A DNA stretch of 64,000 nt from Parachlamydia acanthamoebae (lineage in GTDB: Bacteria > Chlamydiota > Chlamydiia > Chlamydiales > Parachlamydiaceae). Every line of letters begins with the position of its first letter. Position 1 is the stretch's first letter. A program made the translations under genes and the position numbers. Positions 1-8,726 of the stretch are shown one piece after another. The notes beneath the pieces are model-generated. The model was not told where the DNA came from and ran no database searches. It worked only from the letters and a program-made list of their open reading frames with translations. The DNA lies in assembly GCF_000875975.1 (NCBI RefSeq), contig NZ_BAWW01000002.1, positions 62,001 through 126,000 on the forward strand, written 5' to 3'.

Positions 1-2
1 TG

Positions 3-1100
3 TCAGATCGCCGTATTCGTAGAATTTTGGATCTTCTGGATTCCAAAAAAGCCGCACGGATACGAGAACTACAAAAACACGATCGTCATAGTGCTGGACG
101 TTTGATGAGCAATGAGTTTTTTGCTTTTCATATGAATACAACAATTGGAGAGGTCGCCGTTTGTATTCGGAATAATCCAGGAATTGAATTTTCACGCAGC
201 ATTTTTGTTTTGAATGATACCGGCGAGTTAGCGGGCTTTGTTCCGGGCAGGAATTTGATTATTAATCCCGATGAAGTTCAGCTTAGACAAATCATGGGGC
301 CTGTTCTCCATAAAGTGACAGTCGATACACCCCGCGATGAGGTTGTTGACCTTGTAGAAAGATATAAGATCCCAGCATTGCCCGTTGTGAATCAGGATAA
401 CCACTTAGTTGGTGTGATCACTTATTACAATGTTGTCGAAGCAATGGAAGATATTGCCGATGAAACCATCGCTAGCATAGCGGGAACCGCCGAAAGTGTG
501 AGCGAGCATGAACCCGTTTTCAAACGCTTTATGTGGCGTGCACCTTGGTTGTTAGTGACGCTTTGCGCAGGATTAGTAACAGCTACAGCAATGTCCCATT
601 TTAATGATCGGATTTGGTTTGCATTCGTGCCGTTTTTTGTGCCTCTTATTACGGGAATGTCTGGAAATGTGGGGATTCAGTGTAGTACAATTTTGGTTCG
701 AGGGATGTCGACAGGGGAATTGTCGCCCGGGACACGTGGTGAAGCAATTAGCAATGAGATTGGAATTGGGCTTCTGATTGGATCCATCTTCGGTTTGCTT
801 TGCGGAACTGTTGTTTATATGCTGCATCATTTTGGATTTCATGATCTCGGAACAGATCCCTTTATGCTTTGTATGACCGTCAGCTTTGGAGTTTTGGGAG
901 CATGCTTGACTGCAACGGTATTGGGGACATTATCTCCCTTCTTCTTTGTGCGCGTCGGTGTTGATCCGGCTGTGGCTTCTGGACCTATTGTGACAGCTTT
1001 TAACGATGTGTTATCAACCTTGATGTTTTTCCTCGTTGCAAGAGTCACAAATATCTTGTATTCTCACTTTTATTATGCCACAAATGAGTCTTTATTTTAA
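3..1100 (+). CDS. mgtE: Magnesium transporter MgtE (5'-truncated by window edge)
   Basis: Mg2+ channel of the inner membrane. The frame is open from base 3, so the true start lies upstream; a TTG at 27 is not a convincing start. What is present is the end of the cytosolic N domain, a pair of CBS domains (about the first 130 residues, ending near the VVNQDNHLVGVITYYNV stretch) and the complete MgtE transmembrane domain with about five hydrophobic helices. The PLITGMSGNVGIQ stretch matches the conserved pore region of the family. A methyltransferase follows 18 bp downstream on the same strand, so the two may be cotranscribed. Family call is secure; the N domain cannot be checked here. Confidence 0.93.
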   Translation, partial: SDRRIRRILDLLDSKKAARIRELQKHDRHSAGRLMSNEFFAFHMNTTIGEVAVCIRNNPGIEFSRSIFVLNDTGELAGFVPGRNLIINPDEVQLRQIMGPVLHKVTVDTPRDEVVDLVERYKIPALPVVNQDNHLVGVITYYNVVEAMEDIADETIASIAGTAESVSEHEPVFKRFMWRAPWLLVTLCAGLVTATAMSHFNDRIWFAFVPFFVPLITGMSGNVGIQCSTILVRGMSTGELSPGTRGEAISNEIGIGLLIGSIFGLLCGTVVYMLHHFGFHDLGTDPFMLCMTVSFGVLGACLTATVLGTLSPFFFVRVGVDPAVASGPIVTAFNDVLSTLMFFLVARVTNILYSHFYYATNESLF

Positions 1101-1118
1101 GTCTAGAGAGAGACTGGC

Positions 1119-1811
1119 ATGGATGAAGATTCAGATACCTATTGGCAACTTCTGAAGTTAAATTTTAAAGTTAAATACCGCAATTTCAAAGAATTTTGTG
1201 CCATTGTTAGGCGCTTTTACAAGAACCGGCAATTCTGTCAGTGCGATCTTCTACTCTTGAGAGAGTACCTTTGGCAAAATCCTTTTGCCATTAGCAAAAA
1301 ATTTTTAATTCGTCATGGCGAGAAGAACGTGCATGCTTACGGAGAGACCCCTTTAACGAGTCTGGCAAAAATCGCCGAGGCTTGTCAAATAACTCCAAAA
1401 GATGTGGTGTATGAACTTGGGTGCGGGCGAGGACGAGGGTGTTTTTGGCTGCATTGCTTTTATCAATGCCGCGTGGTAGGGATTGATTTTGTTCCCTCCT
1501 TTATTCAAAAAGCTGAGAAGGTAAGAAAGCGATGTGATCTTGAAGCTATCGACTTTCGTTGTGAGGACATGTCAAAATCCGATTTTTCTGGTGGAACAGT
1601 TTTTTATCTCTATGGCACTTGCTTGGAGGATTCTTTAATTAAAAAACTCATAAAAAAATTCAAGCAATTGCCATCAGGTACAAAAATTATGACAGTAAGC
1701 TATCCATTAAGCGATTACTCTTCTGGTTTTAATCTTCATAGGACTCTTTCTGTACCTTTTACATGGGGTGAGGGGATTGTTTACATTCAAGAAGTAAAAA
1801 ATTCGAAATAA
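1119..1811 (+). CDS. Class I SAM-dependent methyltransferase, substrate unknown
   Basis: A 230-residue protein with a Rossmann-type methyltransferase core. Motif I is YELGCGRGRG (about residues 100-109), followed by a VVGIDFVPSFI segment (acidic residue for the SAM ribose) and a DFRCEDMSKSDF segment like motif II. The first 90 residues are charged and lack a signal peptide, so it is probably cytosolic. The core resembles small stand-alone methyltransferases, loosely of the DOT1-like type, but I cannot assign the substrate. It lies 18 bp after mgtE on the same strand; a clear Shine-Dalgarno is a GAGAGAG tract upstream of the ATG. Confidence 0.7.
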   Translation: MDEDSDTYWQLLKLNFKVKYRNFKEFCAIVRRFYKNRQFCQCDLLLLREYLWQNPFAISKKFLIRHGEKNVHAYGETPLTSLAKIAEACQITPKDVVYELGCGRGRGCFWLHCFYQCRVVGIDFVPSFIQKAEKVRKRCDLEAIDFRCEDMSKSDFSGGTVFYLYGTCLEDSLIKKLIKKFKQLPSGTKIMTVSYPLSDYSSGFNLHRTLSVPFTWGEGIVYIQEVKNSK

Positions 1812-2219
1812 AAATCGGATTTATTTTCTATGACAATCATTTTGGTGTTTTTCCCTCATGACTTTTCATGTGAGTATTGTTTTGTGTGACTAATTTTTCT
1901 CCTGTATCAAAATCAAAAGTATTTTTACAAAATACATGTAGAGCAGTACCACCAAGGCGGTCTGTCGCATTCCTGTCCAGTGTGATACCTGGCAATATGG
2001 TTAATTTGACTAAACGTTTAAAAATAGCTGTTTTTTTTCATGTGACAATTGTTGTTTGAGGATTTCAATAATTGGCATCTAGATAGGCGATAAAGTGGGG
2101 AACAAAAGTTTTTAGCATTTTCAAAAAACACCTCATTACCCATTGGAAAAAAAATAATATAAAAAATAGAAGATTTTGAATAAGCTGTCATTATTACTTA
2201 AAATAAAAACAATGAGGTA
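1812..2219. other. Intergenic stretch, mostly non-coding
   Basis: About 400 AT-rich bases without a credible intact gene. On the minus strand it holds the ankyrin-like remnant listed separately. The 60-residue plus-strand frame at 1877-2059 has no Shine-Dalgarno and no recognisable protein features. Confidence 0.5.
1837..2037 (-). pseudogene. Possible remnant of an ankyrin-repeat gene
   Basis: The minus strand is open for about 66 codons between stops at 2038-2040 and 1837-1839. Within it the segment NATDRLGGTALHVFC (about 1927-1971) fits the ankyrin consensus N-A-x-D-x-x-G-x-T-A-L-H. There is no start codon with a ribosome-binding site, and further repeats upstream in the same strand are interrupted by stops. 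Ankyrin proteins are common in amoeba symbionts, which makes a decayed copy plausible, but a single short match is weak evidence. Confidence 0.3.
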
Positions 2220-2222
2220 ATG

Positions 2223-3392
2223 ATGGGGATACAGCAAGGCCTTGCAAATCCAATCTCTGACTTTAATCGGGCAGTTCGGCCATTTCACAGACCGAATTCT
2301 AATTTGATTTGGCATGTAAAAAAACACAATATGTCTTGCTTACATTCGGACATCGTGACAAATCAAGACCCTGTTTTATTAAGTGCCTGCCAAAGTGTGT
2401 TTAATTCTATTTTAGCAGGAAAGTATAAGGAAATGCTTTGGCGAGCTAAAGGATGTGAAAACTCAGACCACGTGATGGGTAACTGTTCCTTCATGTTTAC
2501 ACATCCTTGGATGGGCACTTTGGCTGAATGCTCATGTGATTCGTTTTCTAGAATGGACCAGCCGAATCTTCGCAGAGGCTATGAGAATCGTGTGATAGAT
2601 AAAGTTCTGACAATGGTATACAATCAGCTTAGAGAGGCCAATACATCGAAAGAGATCAAAGTGAGTATATTTGCTTCGGGCGACTTATTTGGCGAATTCA
2701 GTCTGATGGTGCGGTTATTTAGTGAATTACAAAAGCAGTACCTGATGTGGGATGGGAAAATTTGTCTAAACTTGATCGATCTTCGATATACCTCAAATGA
2801 AGGACAAGTCTTATCATCATTAAAAACAATAGGCCAAATTAAGAAGGAAATTCAATCACTTAAGAGTTCTCAAAAAAAATCAGCTTTGGGTTTAGTGATT
2901 CTTTCAGTCATCGCTGTTGTTGTTGGAGGAATTGGAACAGCTGAAGGATTGCGAAGAAAAGACAAGGCTATGACAGGAGTTTCCGCGGTTGTAGCTCTTG
3001 GAGGGGTGAGTGGTGCTGTTTACATCGCTTCAAAATTTGCTGAAATGGGTCGGCAGATACGAGAATTAAAAGCGCAAAAGAAAGCGTTGTTATCAACGGC
3101 TTATCAAGTGAGCAATTTAAGTGTTCCATCCGTGAAATCTTCCCATGCAATGGAAACGTTTATTCGTTGGATGGAAGTGAGTAAACCCGCTAACATTAGG
3201 CTTGAAGTGAATTTTTATGCGGATGCAAATAGTTACGGACGTCTTTGTCAAAAAGATACAAGTTTAAAAAACCATCTTTTAATTGGCTCAGATATTGACG
3301 ATGCAATTTCAGTTGTAGATAAGCTTTCGAGAGACGTTTTAATCGATCAAAGGGACCGTGTCATTTTGAAACACTCGGGACTTGAAGGATGA
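2223..3392 (+). CDS. Hypothetical protein with bilobed hydrophobic domain (Inc-like)
   Basis: About 389 residues, not recognised as a known family. The first 200 residues are soluble and rich in Cys and His. Then comes a short predicted coiled coil (about 199-218), two closely spaced hydrophobic segments (about 221-242 and 250-270) joined by a charged turn RRKDK, and a second coiled coil (about 272-292), followed by a soluble tail. Two adjacent helices with a short hairpin flanked by coiled coils are the hallmark of chlamydial inclusion-membrane proteins, so a type III secreted membrane protein is possible. ATG at 2223 is preferred to the one at 2220 because the GAGG at 2214-2217 then has better spacing. 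Confidence 0.6.
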   Translation: MGIQQGLANPISDFNRAVRPFHRPNSNLIWHVKKHNMSCLHSDIVTNQDPVLLSACQSVFNSILAGKYKEMLWRAKGCENSDHVMGNCSFMFTHPWMGTLAECSCDSFSRMDQPNLRRGYENRVIDKVLTMVYNQLREANTSKEIKVSIFASGDLFGEFSLMVRLFSELQKQYLMWDGKICLNLIDLRYTSNEGQVLSSLKTIGQIKKEIQSLKSSQKKSALGLVILSVIAVVVGGIGTAEGLRRKDKAMTGVSAVVALGGVSGAVYIASKFAEMGRQIRELKAQKKALLSTAYQVSNLSVPSVKSSHAMETFIRWMEVSKPANIRLEVNFYADANSYGRLCQKDTSLKNHLLIGSDIDDAISVVDKLSRDVLIDQRDRVILKHSGLEG

Positions 3393-3441
3393 TTCTCAAT
3401 TTCCACCTGGACAGCTTATTCAGGTAGAATTTGAAAAACTT

Positions 3442-4023
3442 CTAAACGATTATAATATCGAGGCCTCTTAGTAATCCAACGACTTCAGGAAGAGAAAATT
3501 TTGCTTTTTTGATTTTGTTAGTACGAGGATCAATGTCGTAACACTTTGCACTCGAAAAGTCTGCTTTACTAAGATCGCAGTTGTGAAAAATCGTTCCTGA
3601 AAGATCGGTTTCACTAAAATCGGCACCATTTAAAGACGCATTAGTAAAATAGTTTTCTTTTAGCTTACTTTCCGTAAAGGCTGTATTTTTCATATTAAGG
3701 TCAGAAAAATTGCAATAGTGCAATAGACAATTTTTAAAACATGTCGAAAAGAAAGCTCTTTCACATTTAAAAAATTCGGCTCCGACGATTTTACAATCGA
3801 TAAATTGAACATCTTGCATACGGCTTCCATCCAGCTTTACAAGGCTAAAATTACATCCGGTAAAAGTGCAGGAACAAAATTTTGCATTCCGCAGGAGACT
3901 TTCTGAAAAATTGCAGTTATTAAACGAACAATTGATAAAAGTATGATACTCAAACGACTTTTTTGAATAATCTTCAGACTTAAAAATCTGTTTCTCAATA
4001 GGTGCTTTGAAAGATTCTATCAT
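3442..4023 (-). CDS. Pentapeptide-repeat protein
   Basis: About 193 residues made largely of tandem A/C-[DN]-[LF]-x-x repeats (for example CNFSE, ADFSE, ADFSS, CDLSK), which fold as a right-handed quadrilateral beta helix. The C-terminal segment KAKFSLPEVVGLLRGLDI is the capping helix seen in one group of pentapeptide proteins related to the Qnr/McbG type. Those shield DNA gyrase from inhibitors, but many relatives have no known function and the sequence alone does not show a gyrase role. The frame extends to 4104, but the internal ATG at 4023 with GGGAC just upstream looks like the real start. Many Cys replace the usual Ala in the repeats. Confidence 0.75.
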   Translation of the reverse strand: MIESFKAPIEKQIFKSEDYSKKSFEYHTFINCSFNNCNFSESLLRNAKFCSCTFTGCNFSLVKLDGSRMQDVQFIDCKIVGAEFFKCERAFFSTCFKNCLLHYCNFSDLNMKNTAFTESKLKENYFTNASLNGADFSETDLSGTIFHNCDLSKADFSSAKCYDIDPRTNKIKKAKFSLPEVVGLLRGLDIIIV

Positions 4024-4125
4024 TTGTCCCAGCCGTTTTAACTGCAAGTTTATGAATGCAACTATTGTATAGGAATTTTCCCCAAAATTCAATGAATAGG
4101 TCAATGCGTGGCGGCTTAGTAGAGC

Positions 4126-4645
4126 TTATAATTGATTCTTAAGCCATTCAAAGGATTGGTTGATGATGTCGGGTCTTTTACGTACATAGTGATCCATCCC
4201 TTCAACACGCAGGTACGTGATTTTAGCATCTGCATTCTTTGCTTTTATGAAAAAAGCATCCCTTGAGTGTATGATCGTATCCTCAGCTCCTGCAACAACT
4301 AAAAATAGTGTGTGAATTTTTTGGTAAAAAGCAGAGCATCTGCATGATACTTGAAGGTCATCCATAAAAAATATTGATCGGGAGTTGGATTATATGCAAT
4401 GGCTTCCATATGTATGTCATAACGTTCTCGCGAGTTGATTTGATCTACACATATGCTACAGTTACTGAGTTTGGTATGGTGGAGGCATTCTGGGTTGTCG
4501 AAAAGCAATTGTTGTAAAAAAGCCCAAAGTTCTTCACGCCATGACCAGTCGCCAGCTCCCGACCAATTGATTGTTGCAAGTGTGGAGTCGGAGCATTTTC
4601 TATATCGAATTGAGGCATAAGAACGACAATGGGGCCACGTTTCAT
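4126..4645 (-). pseudogene. Alpha/beta hydrolase pseudogene (at least two frameshifts)
   Basis: Three minus-strand frames together read as one decayed hydrolase. The first frame (from 4645 to about 4560) runs into a second at GDWSWREELWAFLQQL (about 4558-4510), which continues to about 4320. The third (about 4365-4126) carries the typical C-terminal pattern of alpha/beta hydrolases: LVVAGAEDTII with the acid residue, and VEGMDHY with the catalytic His. The nucleophile region is not recognisable in what remains. Codons on both sides of each break join sensibly when the frame is changed, so this is a broken gene rather than chance frames. Confidence 0.6.
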
Positions 4646-4709
4646 GTGGTTAGTGGTAAGAAAAGGGGTAAAAGGACAAAAGCCCTTTAAATACCCCTAT
4701 CTAAATATT

Positions 4710-5519
4710 TTATGGCATTATATGAAGCGCAGTATCTTTGTTGGATTTATACACTGCATTAGATTCAGCTAAGAGCTGTTTAACTCTTGGTATTCTTTGA
4801 GCAAGATTTATTTTCTCATCGCGAATGCTGTAGGCGAACGGGAAAAAGATCTGATCTTTTTCGGCCCATCCAATAAACCAACCAACTTCTGAAATTTTTT
4901 GATTTTGTTCAACGATAGAACCCCATCCTGTTTTTCCAAATAACTTCCATCCTTCAGGTAATTCGCTGACAAATAAGAGCACTTTAGTCATCTGTATGGC
5001 ACTGTTTGAAATGGAAAGCTTTTCTTGAACCATTTTTTGAATAAAATCAACCTGTTCTTTAGGGGAAATTTTCAAAGAAGAGCTTATCCATGCTTTTGTC
5101 AGTCCTCCTGACATGTCTTGATTCCCATATTCTAACATGGCTAAATAATGGTGAATATTTTCGATTTCAAGTTTTGTCGCTAATACCCTAGAGTACCAGA
5201 CACAAGAGCTTTTCATCCAAGAGTGTGGGCTCTGTGGTTCTTTCCATGATGTTAAGAAGTCATCGTAACCTTCTTGAAAAAACCAAATAGGTGTTTTTTC
5301 ATCCTTTAAGATTCCTGCATCGTATCCCATCAAGCTCAAAACAATTTTAAAAGTAGAGCAAGGCGTGACGCGTTCATGGATGTGAGGGCCTAGTTCGTGC
5401 ACGATTTTACTGGTGGTGCCGTTAATGAGAAGAAAGTTTTCCTCAGTTGAAAAAACATTCATGCTAGGAAAAAAGAGTAGAAAATAAATTATTAATCTTG
5501 AAAATAATCGACGATCCAT
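4710..5519 (-). CDS. Class D (OXA-type) serine beta-lactamase, exported
   Basis: Hydrolyses beta-lactams by acyl-enzyme formation in the periplasm; a penicillin-recognising peptidoglycan or sensor role is the alternative. Counting from the ATG at 5519 (GAGG six bases upstream), the protein is 269 residues, the normal OXA length. It has a hydrophobic signal peptide (1-24), S55-T-F-K58 (nucleophile and the Lys that is carboxylated in the family), S105-C-V107 (SxV), Y131-G-N133, W144 near the active site and K196-T-G198. All class D signatures are therefore present. The frame extends to a TTG at 5540, which is less likely. Neighbours are unrelated, so it seems to be a single-gene unit. Spectrum cannot be predicted. 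Confidence 0.9.
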   Translation of the reverse strand: MDRRLFSRLIIYFLLFFPSMNVFSTEENFLLINGTTSKIVHELGPHIHERVTPCSTFKIVLSLMGYDAGILKDEKTPIWFFQEGYDDFLTSWKEPQSPHSWMKSSCVWYSRVLATKLEIENIHHYLAMLEYGNQDMSGGLTKAWISSSLKISPKEQVDFIQKMVQEKLSISNSAIQMTKVLLFVSELPEGWKLFGKTGWGSIVEQNQKISEVGWFIGWAEKDQIFFPFAYSIRDEKINLAQRIPRVKQLLAESNAVYKSNKDTALHIMP

Positions 5520-5697
5520 TGAAAACCTCATTTTTTGCAAGGATTCTAATGGAATAAATGCTTTGTAAGCTAGGGAATTAGTTTTTTATACAATGCCTGG
5601 CGTTGTATTAAGTTTTGCTGTATACCACAGAATGTAATCTTTATTTTTAGTTTGCAAATCGATGAAATTAAAATAACTAGTCAATGGAGTCAGTTTG

Positions 5698-6594
5698 ATG
5701 AATAAGCTGAAATATTTAATCTGTCTTGCAATTGGTATTTTTGGTTTTTCCAATCTCTACAGTAATTCCCAGTTATCTAAAGATAAATATGAATCGTTGA
5801 CAAGATTAAAGGGTACATATAATGAAAAAGAAAAAGTTTTCAAAGCCATTTTTCCAAGAAATGATATTAAGATCTCCGTGGACAACACTCAATTAGATCC
5901 ATTTATGGGATTAACTTCTTGGTCAGCTTTCACTTCTGTTGGAGAGAACAAATTTATGGTGATGGGGGATTTTGTTCTCTTTCAAGATGAAGTCAATCCA
6001 GTGATGACTGTTTTTTTGAACAGCAATATCGATGTTACAGCTCTTCACAATCACTTCTTCTACGATACACCTAAAGTTTATTTCATGCATATTGGGGGAG
6101 AAGGGCCTCTTGCTCATTTAGCTGGTGGTGTAAAAAAGGCGTTAGATGTGGTTAAAGACATCAGAATAAAAAATAGTTATCCATCAAAAAATTTTGGAGG
6201 TGTCCACATTTCTAGCCAGAATTCCATCGACATTTCAAGCTTAGAGAAAATTTTCGACACGAAAGGACAAAGTAAAGATGGAATGGCAAAATTTGTTTTT
6301 GGAAGATCAGTGAAAATGGGTGATGTTATTCTCGGCGGTGATATGGGGGTTAATACGTGGGCAGCTTTTGCTGGAACGAACGAAAATGCCATTATAGATG
6401 GTGATTTTGCCGTTTTAGAAAATGAATTACAATCTGTTCTGAAAGCTCTGAGGAAAGGTGATATCAATATTGTTGCCATTCATCAACACATGACGTTGGA
6501 GCATCCTAGAATGATATTTCTTCATTATTGGGGACGAGGAAATGCCAAAAATCTCGCAAACACTGTTAAAGAGGCTTTAAAGTTAACAAAGTGA
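5698..6594 (+). CDS. Secreted DUF1259 (LppY/LpqO-like) protein, two tandem domains
   Basis: A 298-residue exported protein of unknown function. Residues 1-23 form a signal peptide. Two homologous halves follow: one with WSAFTSVGENKFMVMGDF and ALHNHFFYDTPKVYFMH, the other with WAAFAGTNENAIIDGDF and AIHQHMTLEHPRMIFLHYWG. The conserved His pairs (HNH and HQH) suggest a metal or small-ligand site in each half, but this is inference. DUF1259 proteins are known from actinobacteria and scattered other bacteria. The frame begins with TTG at 5695; the adjacent ATG at 5698 with GGAG at 5686-5689 is the better start. Confidence 0.78.
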   Translation: MNKLKYLICLAIGIFGFSNLYSNSQLSKDKYESLTRLKGTYNEKEKVFKAIFPRNDIKISVDNTQLDPFMGLTSWSAFTSVGENKFMVMGDFVLFQDEVNPVMTVFLNSNIDVTALHNHFFYDTPKVYFMHIGGEGPLAHLAGGVKKALDVVKDIRIKNSYPSKNFGGVHISSQNSIDISSLEKIFDTKGQSKDGMAKFVFGRSVKMGDVILGGDMGVNTWAAFAGTNENAIIDGDFAVLENELQSVLKALRKGDINIVAIHQHMTLEHPRMIFLHYWGRGNAKNLANTVKEALKLTK

Positions 6595-6797
6595 TATAAA
6601 GAAAATGTGAAGTTGACTCATGAGAAACTCTGGCGAATCGTATGGTTTGTGAAAAAAAATTTCGATCACCCTAATGCATGATTTTATTTTGTTTGGGGTT
6701 GCGAGACGTGGTGTTCAACAAATCGAGCTTAAGCATTTTTTTCTGTTGCTTTGCTCTATAGCCTTACCACTATTAAACATAATTAAAGATTTATTCT

Positions 6798-7832
6798 CTA
6801 GTTAGTGAGCAACAATTGCATTTTGGGCTCAAGCATATGTTTCGCTTCTTGCCGATTAGGTGGCGGTGCTGCCTCTTTATTCCAAAATTGTTTAAACCAA
6901 GGCTCATTAGTCGTCGCTTCCCACGAAACGCTCGTATTGCAAATAGCAAACCATATAAGCTGTTCCAATAAAATTTTATTCTTTTTAAGGTGTTCAGGAA
7001 GATGATGCCATTGATGATGGTCATGTAAAACTGCAGCTATTCCATACTGCAAAAGATATTGACGAGCGGTATCGAGTTCTTTAAATTTGAAAATCCCATG
7101 GCTAACAGCAGTTATATATAATTCCTCATTTTCTTTAAGAATATTCTTATTCGGAACATGTTTGATAAAAGCGGGATAGGAACTATCACGTTTTTTAGCG
7201 ATGGCAAAGATTTTTTTAATAATGTCTAAGTCATTTTGAAAAGTTTTTGGCAATTTTTGAAAATATTGATAACAGTCTGGATCCTTTGCAATGAGGGCTT
7301 CCACGATGTCTCTGTCTTCTTTTAATAAATTTGGTAAAACTCCATATTCGTGAAAGCTGATATGCTTATCATTGATCAAACTTAGAATAAAAGATTTATC
7401 ATTTTTGATATGATCTGGAACTCGCTTAAAAATTTCATTGAAACAAAAGGGCTTTATTTGGATTAGAGCGTGCAAAAAATCTTTGTCACTAAATAATTTT
7501 TTAGGAAAGTGTTTTAAGAATGCATTATGGCCATTAAGAAATAGTGAAACATTTGAAAAGTCGTCTTGTCTTTTTAACCATTTGCATACAAGAATAAAAT
7601 TGCCTAAGAAGGGAATGAGTGCCAACACACCTTTTGTGACATGAGACCAGTTATCCAACTTGCGTCTTGTTAAGCTGAAAATGTTAATTGGGTCGTTCGA
7701 TTTTGAGGGGGGAGTTCCGAATGCGCGATCTCGAATGGCACAGATTAAGTGCACGATGCCAGAAGGAATGCTGATTATAGGTACAAAATCTGTGTAAGAA
7801 AGATAATAAGAGGCTGTATCTAATCTGTTCAT
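6798..7832 (-). CDS. Hypothetical protein with helical repeats resembling DUF4116
   Basis: 344 residues. The N-terminal part has two weakly hydrophobic segments (about 11-32 and 65-88) that could insert in a membrane. From about residue 100 onward it has imperfect repeats of about 35-50 residues of the type D-x-x-[FI]-[LIV]-x-[AS]-L-I, for example SDKDFLHALI, NDKSFILSLI, EDRDIVEALI and NDLDIIKKIF. This recalls DUF4116 repeats, which are abundant in amoebae and some of their symbionts. Function unknown. It is followed on the same strand by the IQ-motif protein gene upstream at 7924-8532, and the two share a layout of N-terminal membrane segments plus a soluble tail. Confidence 0.6.
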   Translation of the reverse strand: MNRLDTASYYLSYTDFVPIISIPSGIVHLICAIRDRAFGTPPSKSNDPINIFSLTRRKLDNWSHVTKGVLALIPFLGNFILVCKWLKRQDDFSNVSLFLNGHNAFLKHFPKKLFSDKDFLHALIQIKPFCFNEIFKRVPDHIKNDKSFILSLINDKHISFHEYGVLPNLLKEDRDIVEALIAKDPDCYQYFQKLPKTFQNDLDIIKKIFAIAKKRDSSYPAFIKHVPNKNILKENEELYITAVSHGIFKFKELDTARQYLLQYGIAAVLHDHHQWHHLPEHLKKNKILLEQLIWFAICNTSVSWEATTNEPWFKQFWNKEAAPPPNRQEAKHMLEPKMQLLLTN

Positions 7833-7923
7833 AAAACACTTGGTAAATTCATGAAATAATCCGCATAAGTTTATCTATTAGATTGATTAATTGGCAATCT
7901 TTTAATGCATTTGGTTGAATCAA

Positions 7924-8532
7924 TTAAAAGCAGCCGGGGACAGGATTATTTAGTTTCGCACAGAAATTTTCGGTTTTGTTAAGCATCTTAACTTCGCTTG
8001 GATCGCATCCAAGGATTTGGCAGCTTCCAATCACAAACATCTCTGTAGCACCTTTTACAACCATTTCTTGGGCAAATCGAACGCTACTATTCCAAGTTGG
8101 CAAATAAGGTCGTACAAAGCCCATGAAGTTCCCAAGTTTCCAGTTGGCTGGTTTTTGAGCTTGTTTATGTGCTATGTGTTTTCTAAAAGCTCTCTGGATT
8201 TTTGTCGCGGCTATTGTTCTTTTCAGCTTTTGCATGACTAGCTGTTGCTGTTTTAATTTCTTTAAATGAGTGATAGCTTGTGTATTTTCTAAACTAAATA
8301 TTTTAATCGGAATGGTGACTAGTAAAATCGGAAGTGAAATCAAACTGATCGCGATAGCTAAGCCCAGAGATCGGGAGGTGGCGTATTTATATTTTTCATC
8401 ACCATTTAAATCATGAAAAAAGACAACGCGCTTTCCCCCAAATAAGGCATAGACCCCTTGATTGTGAAAATCAGCCCAACGCAGGATGCGTGACTTATCT
8501 TGATAATTAAAGAAATCAAAACGGTCAATCAT
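7924..8532 (-). CDS. Hypothetical membrane protein with an IQ-like motif
   Basis: 202 residues from the ATG at 8532 (the frame reaches a TTG at 8550). It has a soluble head, a long hydrophobic segment rich in Ile/Leu (about residues 55-80) and a basic helix containing TKIQRAFRKHIAHKQ (about 110-124). That stretch fits the IQ motif IQxxxRxxxx[RK], the calmodulin-binding element of eukaryotic myosins and related proteins, except that the Gly after the Arg is replaced by Lys. The tail is soluble with four Cys. No known family recognised; host calmodulin binding is a hypothesis only. Confidence 0.55.
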   Translation of the reverse strand: MIDRFDFFNYQDKSRILRWADFHNQGVYALFGGKRVVFFHDLNGDEKYKYATSRSLGLAIAISLISLPILLVTIPIKIFSLENTQAITHLKKLKQQQLVMQKLKRTIAATKIQRAFRKHIAHKQAQKPANWKLGNFMGFVRPYLPTWNSSVRFAQEMVVKGATEMFVIGSCQILGCDPSEVKMLNKTENFCAKLNNPVPGCF

Positions 8533-8726
8533 GTGAGTCTCTGCGTACAAAGGGGTTAATAGATCTGAAAGATAGCCTGAATAGAGTAGTCATCATTGCT
8601 TTTTAGAAAGGCTATTTTTTACATGCCGAAGAATAATACTGGTTCGCATGTTTTGTAATCAAGATGAGGTTATAAGATTTCTGCGATCCAATGATTTCCA
8701 ATTGGGTTTCCAAAGGGGCGCAAGAG

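Noticed and set aside
1877-2059. 60-codon plus-strand frame
   Set aside because: No ribosome-binding site, no protein-like features, and the opposite strand offers a better explanation (ankyrin-like remnant).
4299-4645. Two separate small minus-strand genes
   Set aside because: They join in sense and order with the downstream frame into one decayed alpha/beta hydrolase.
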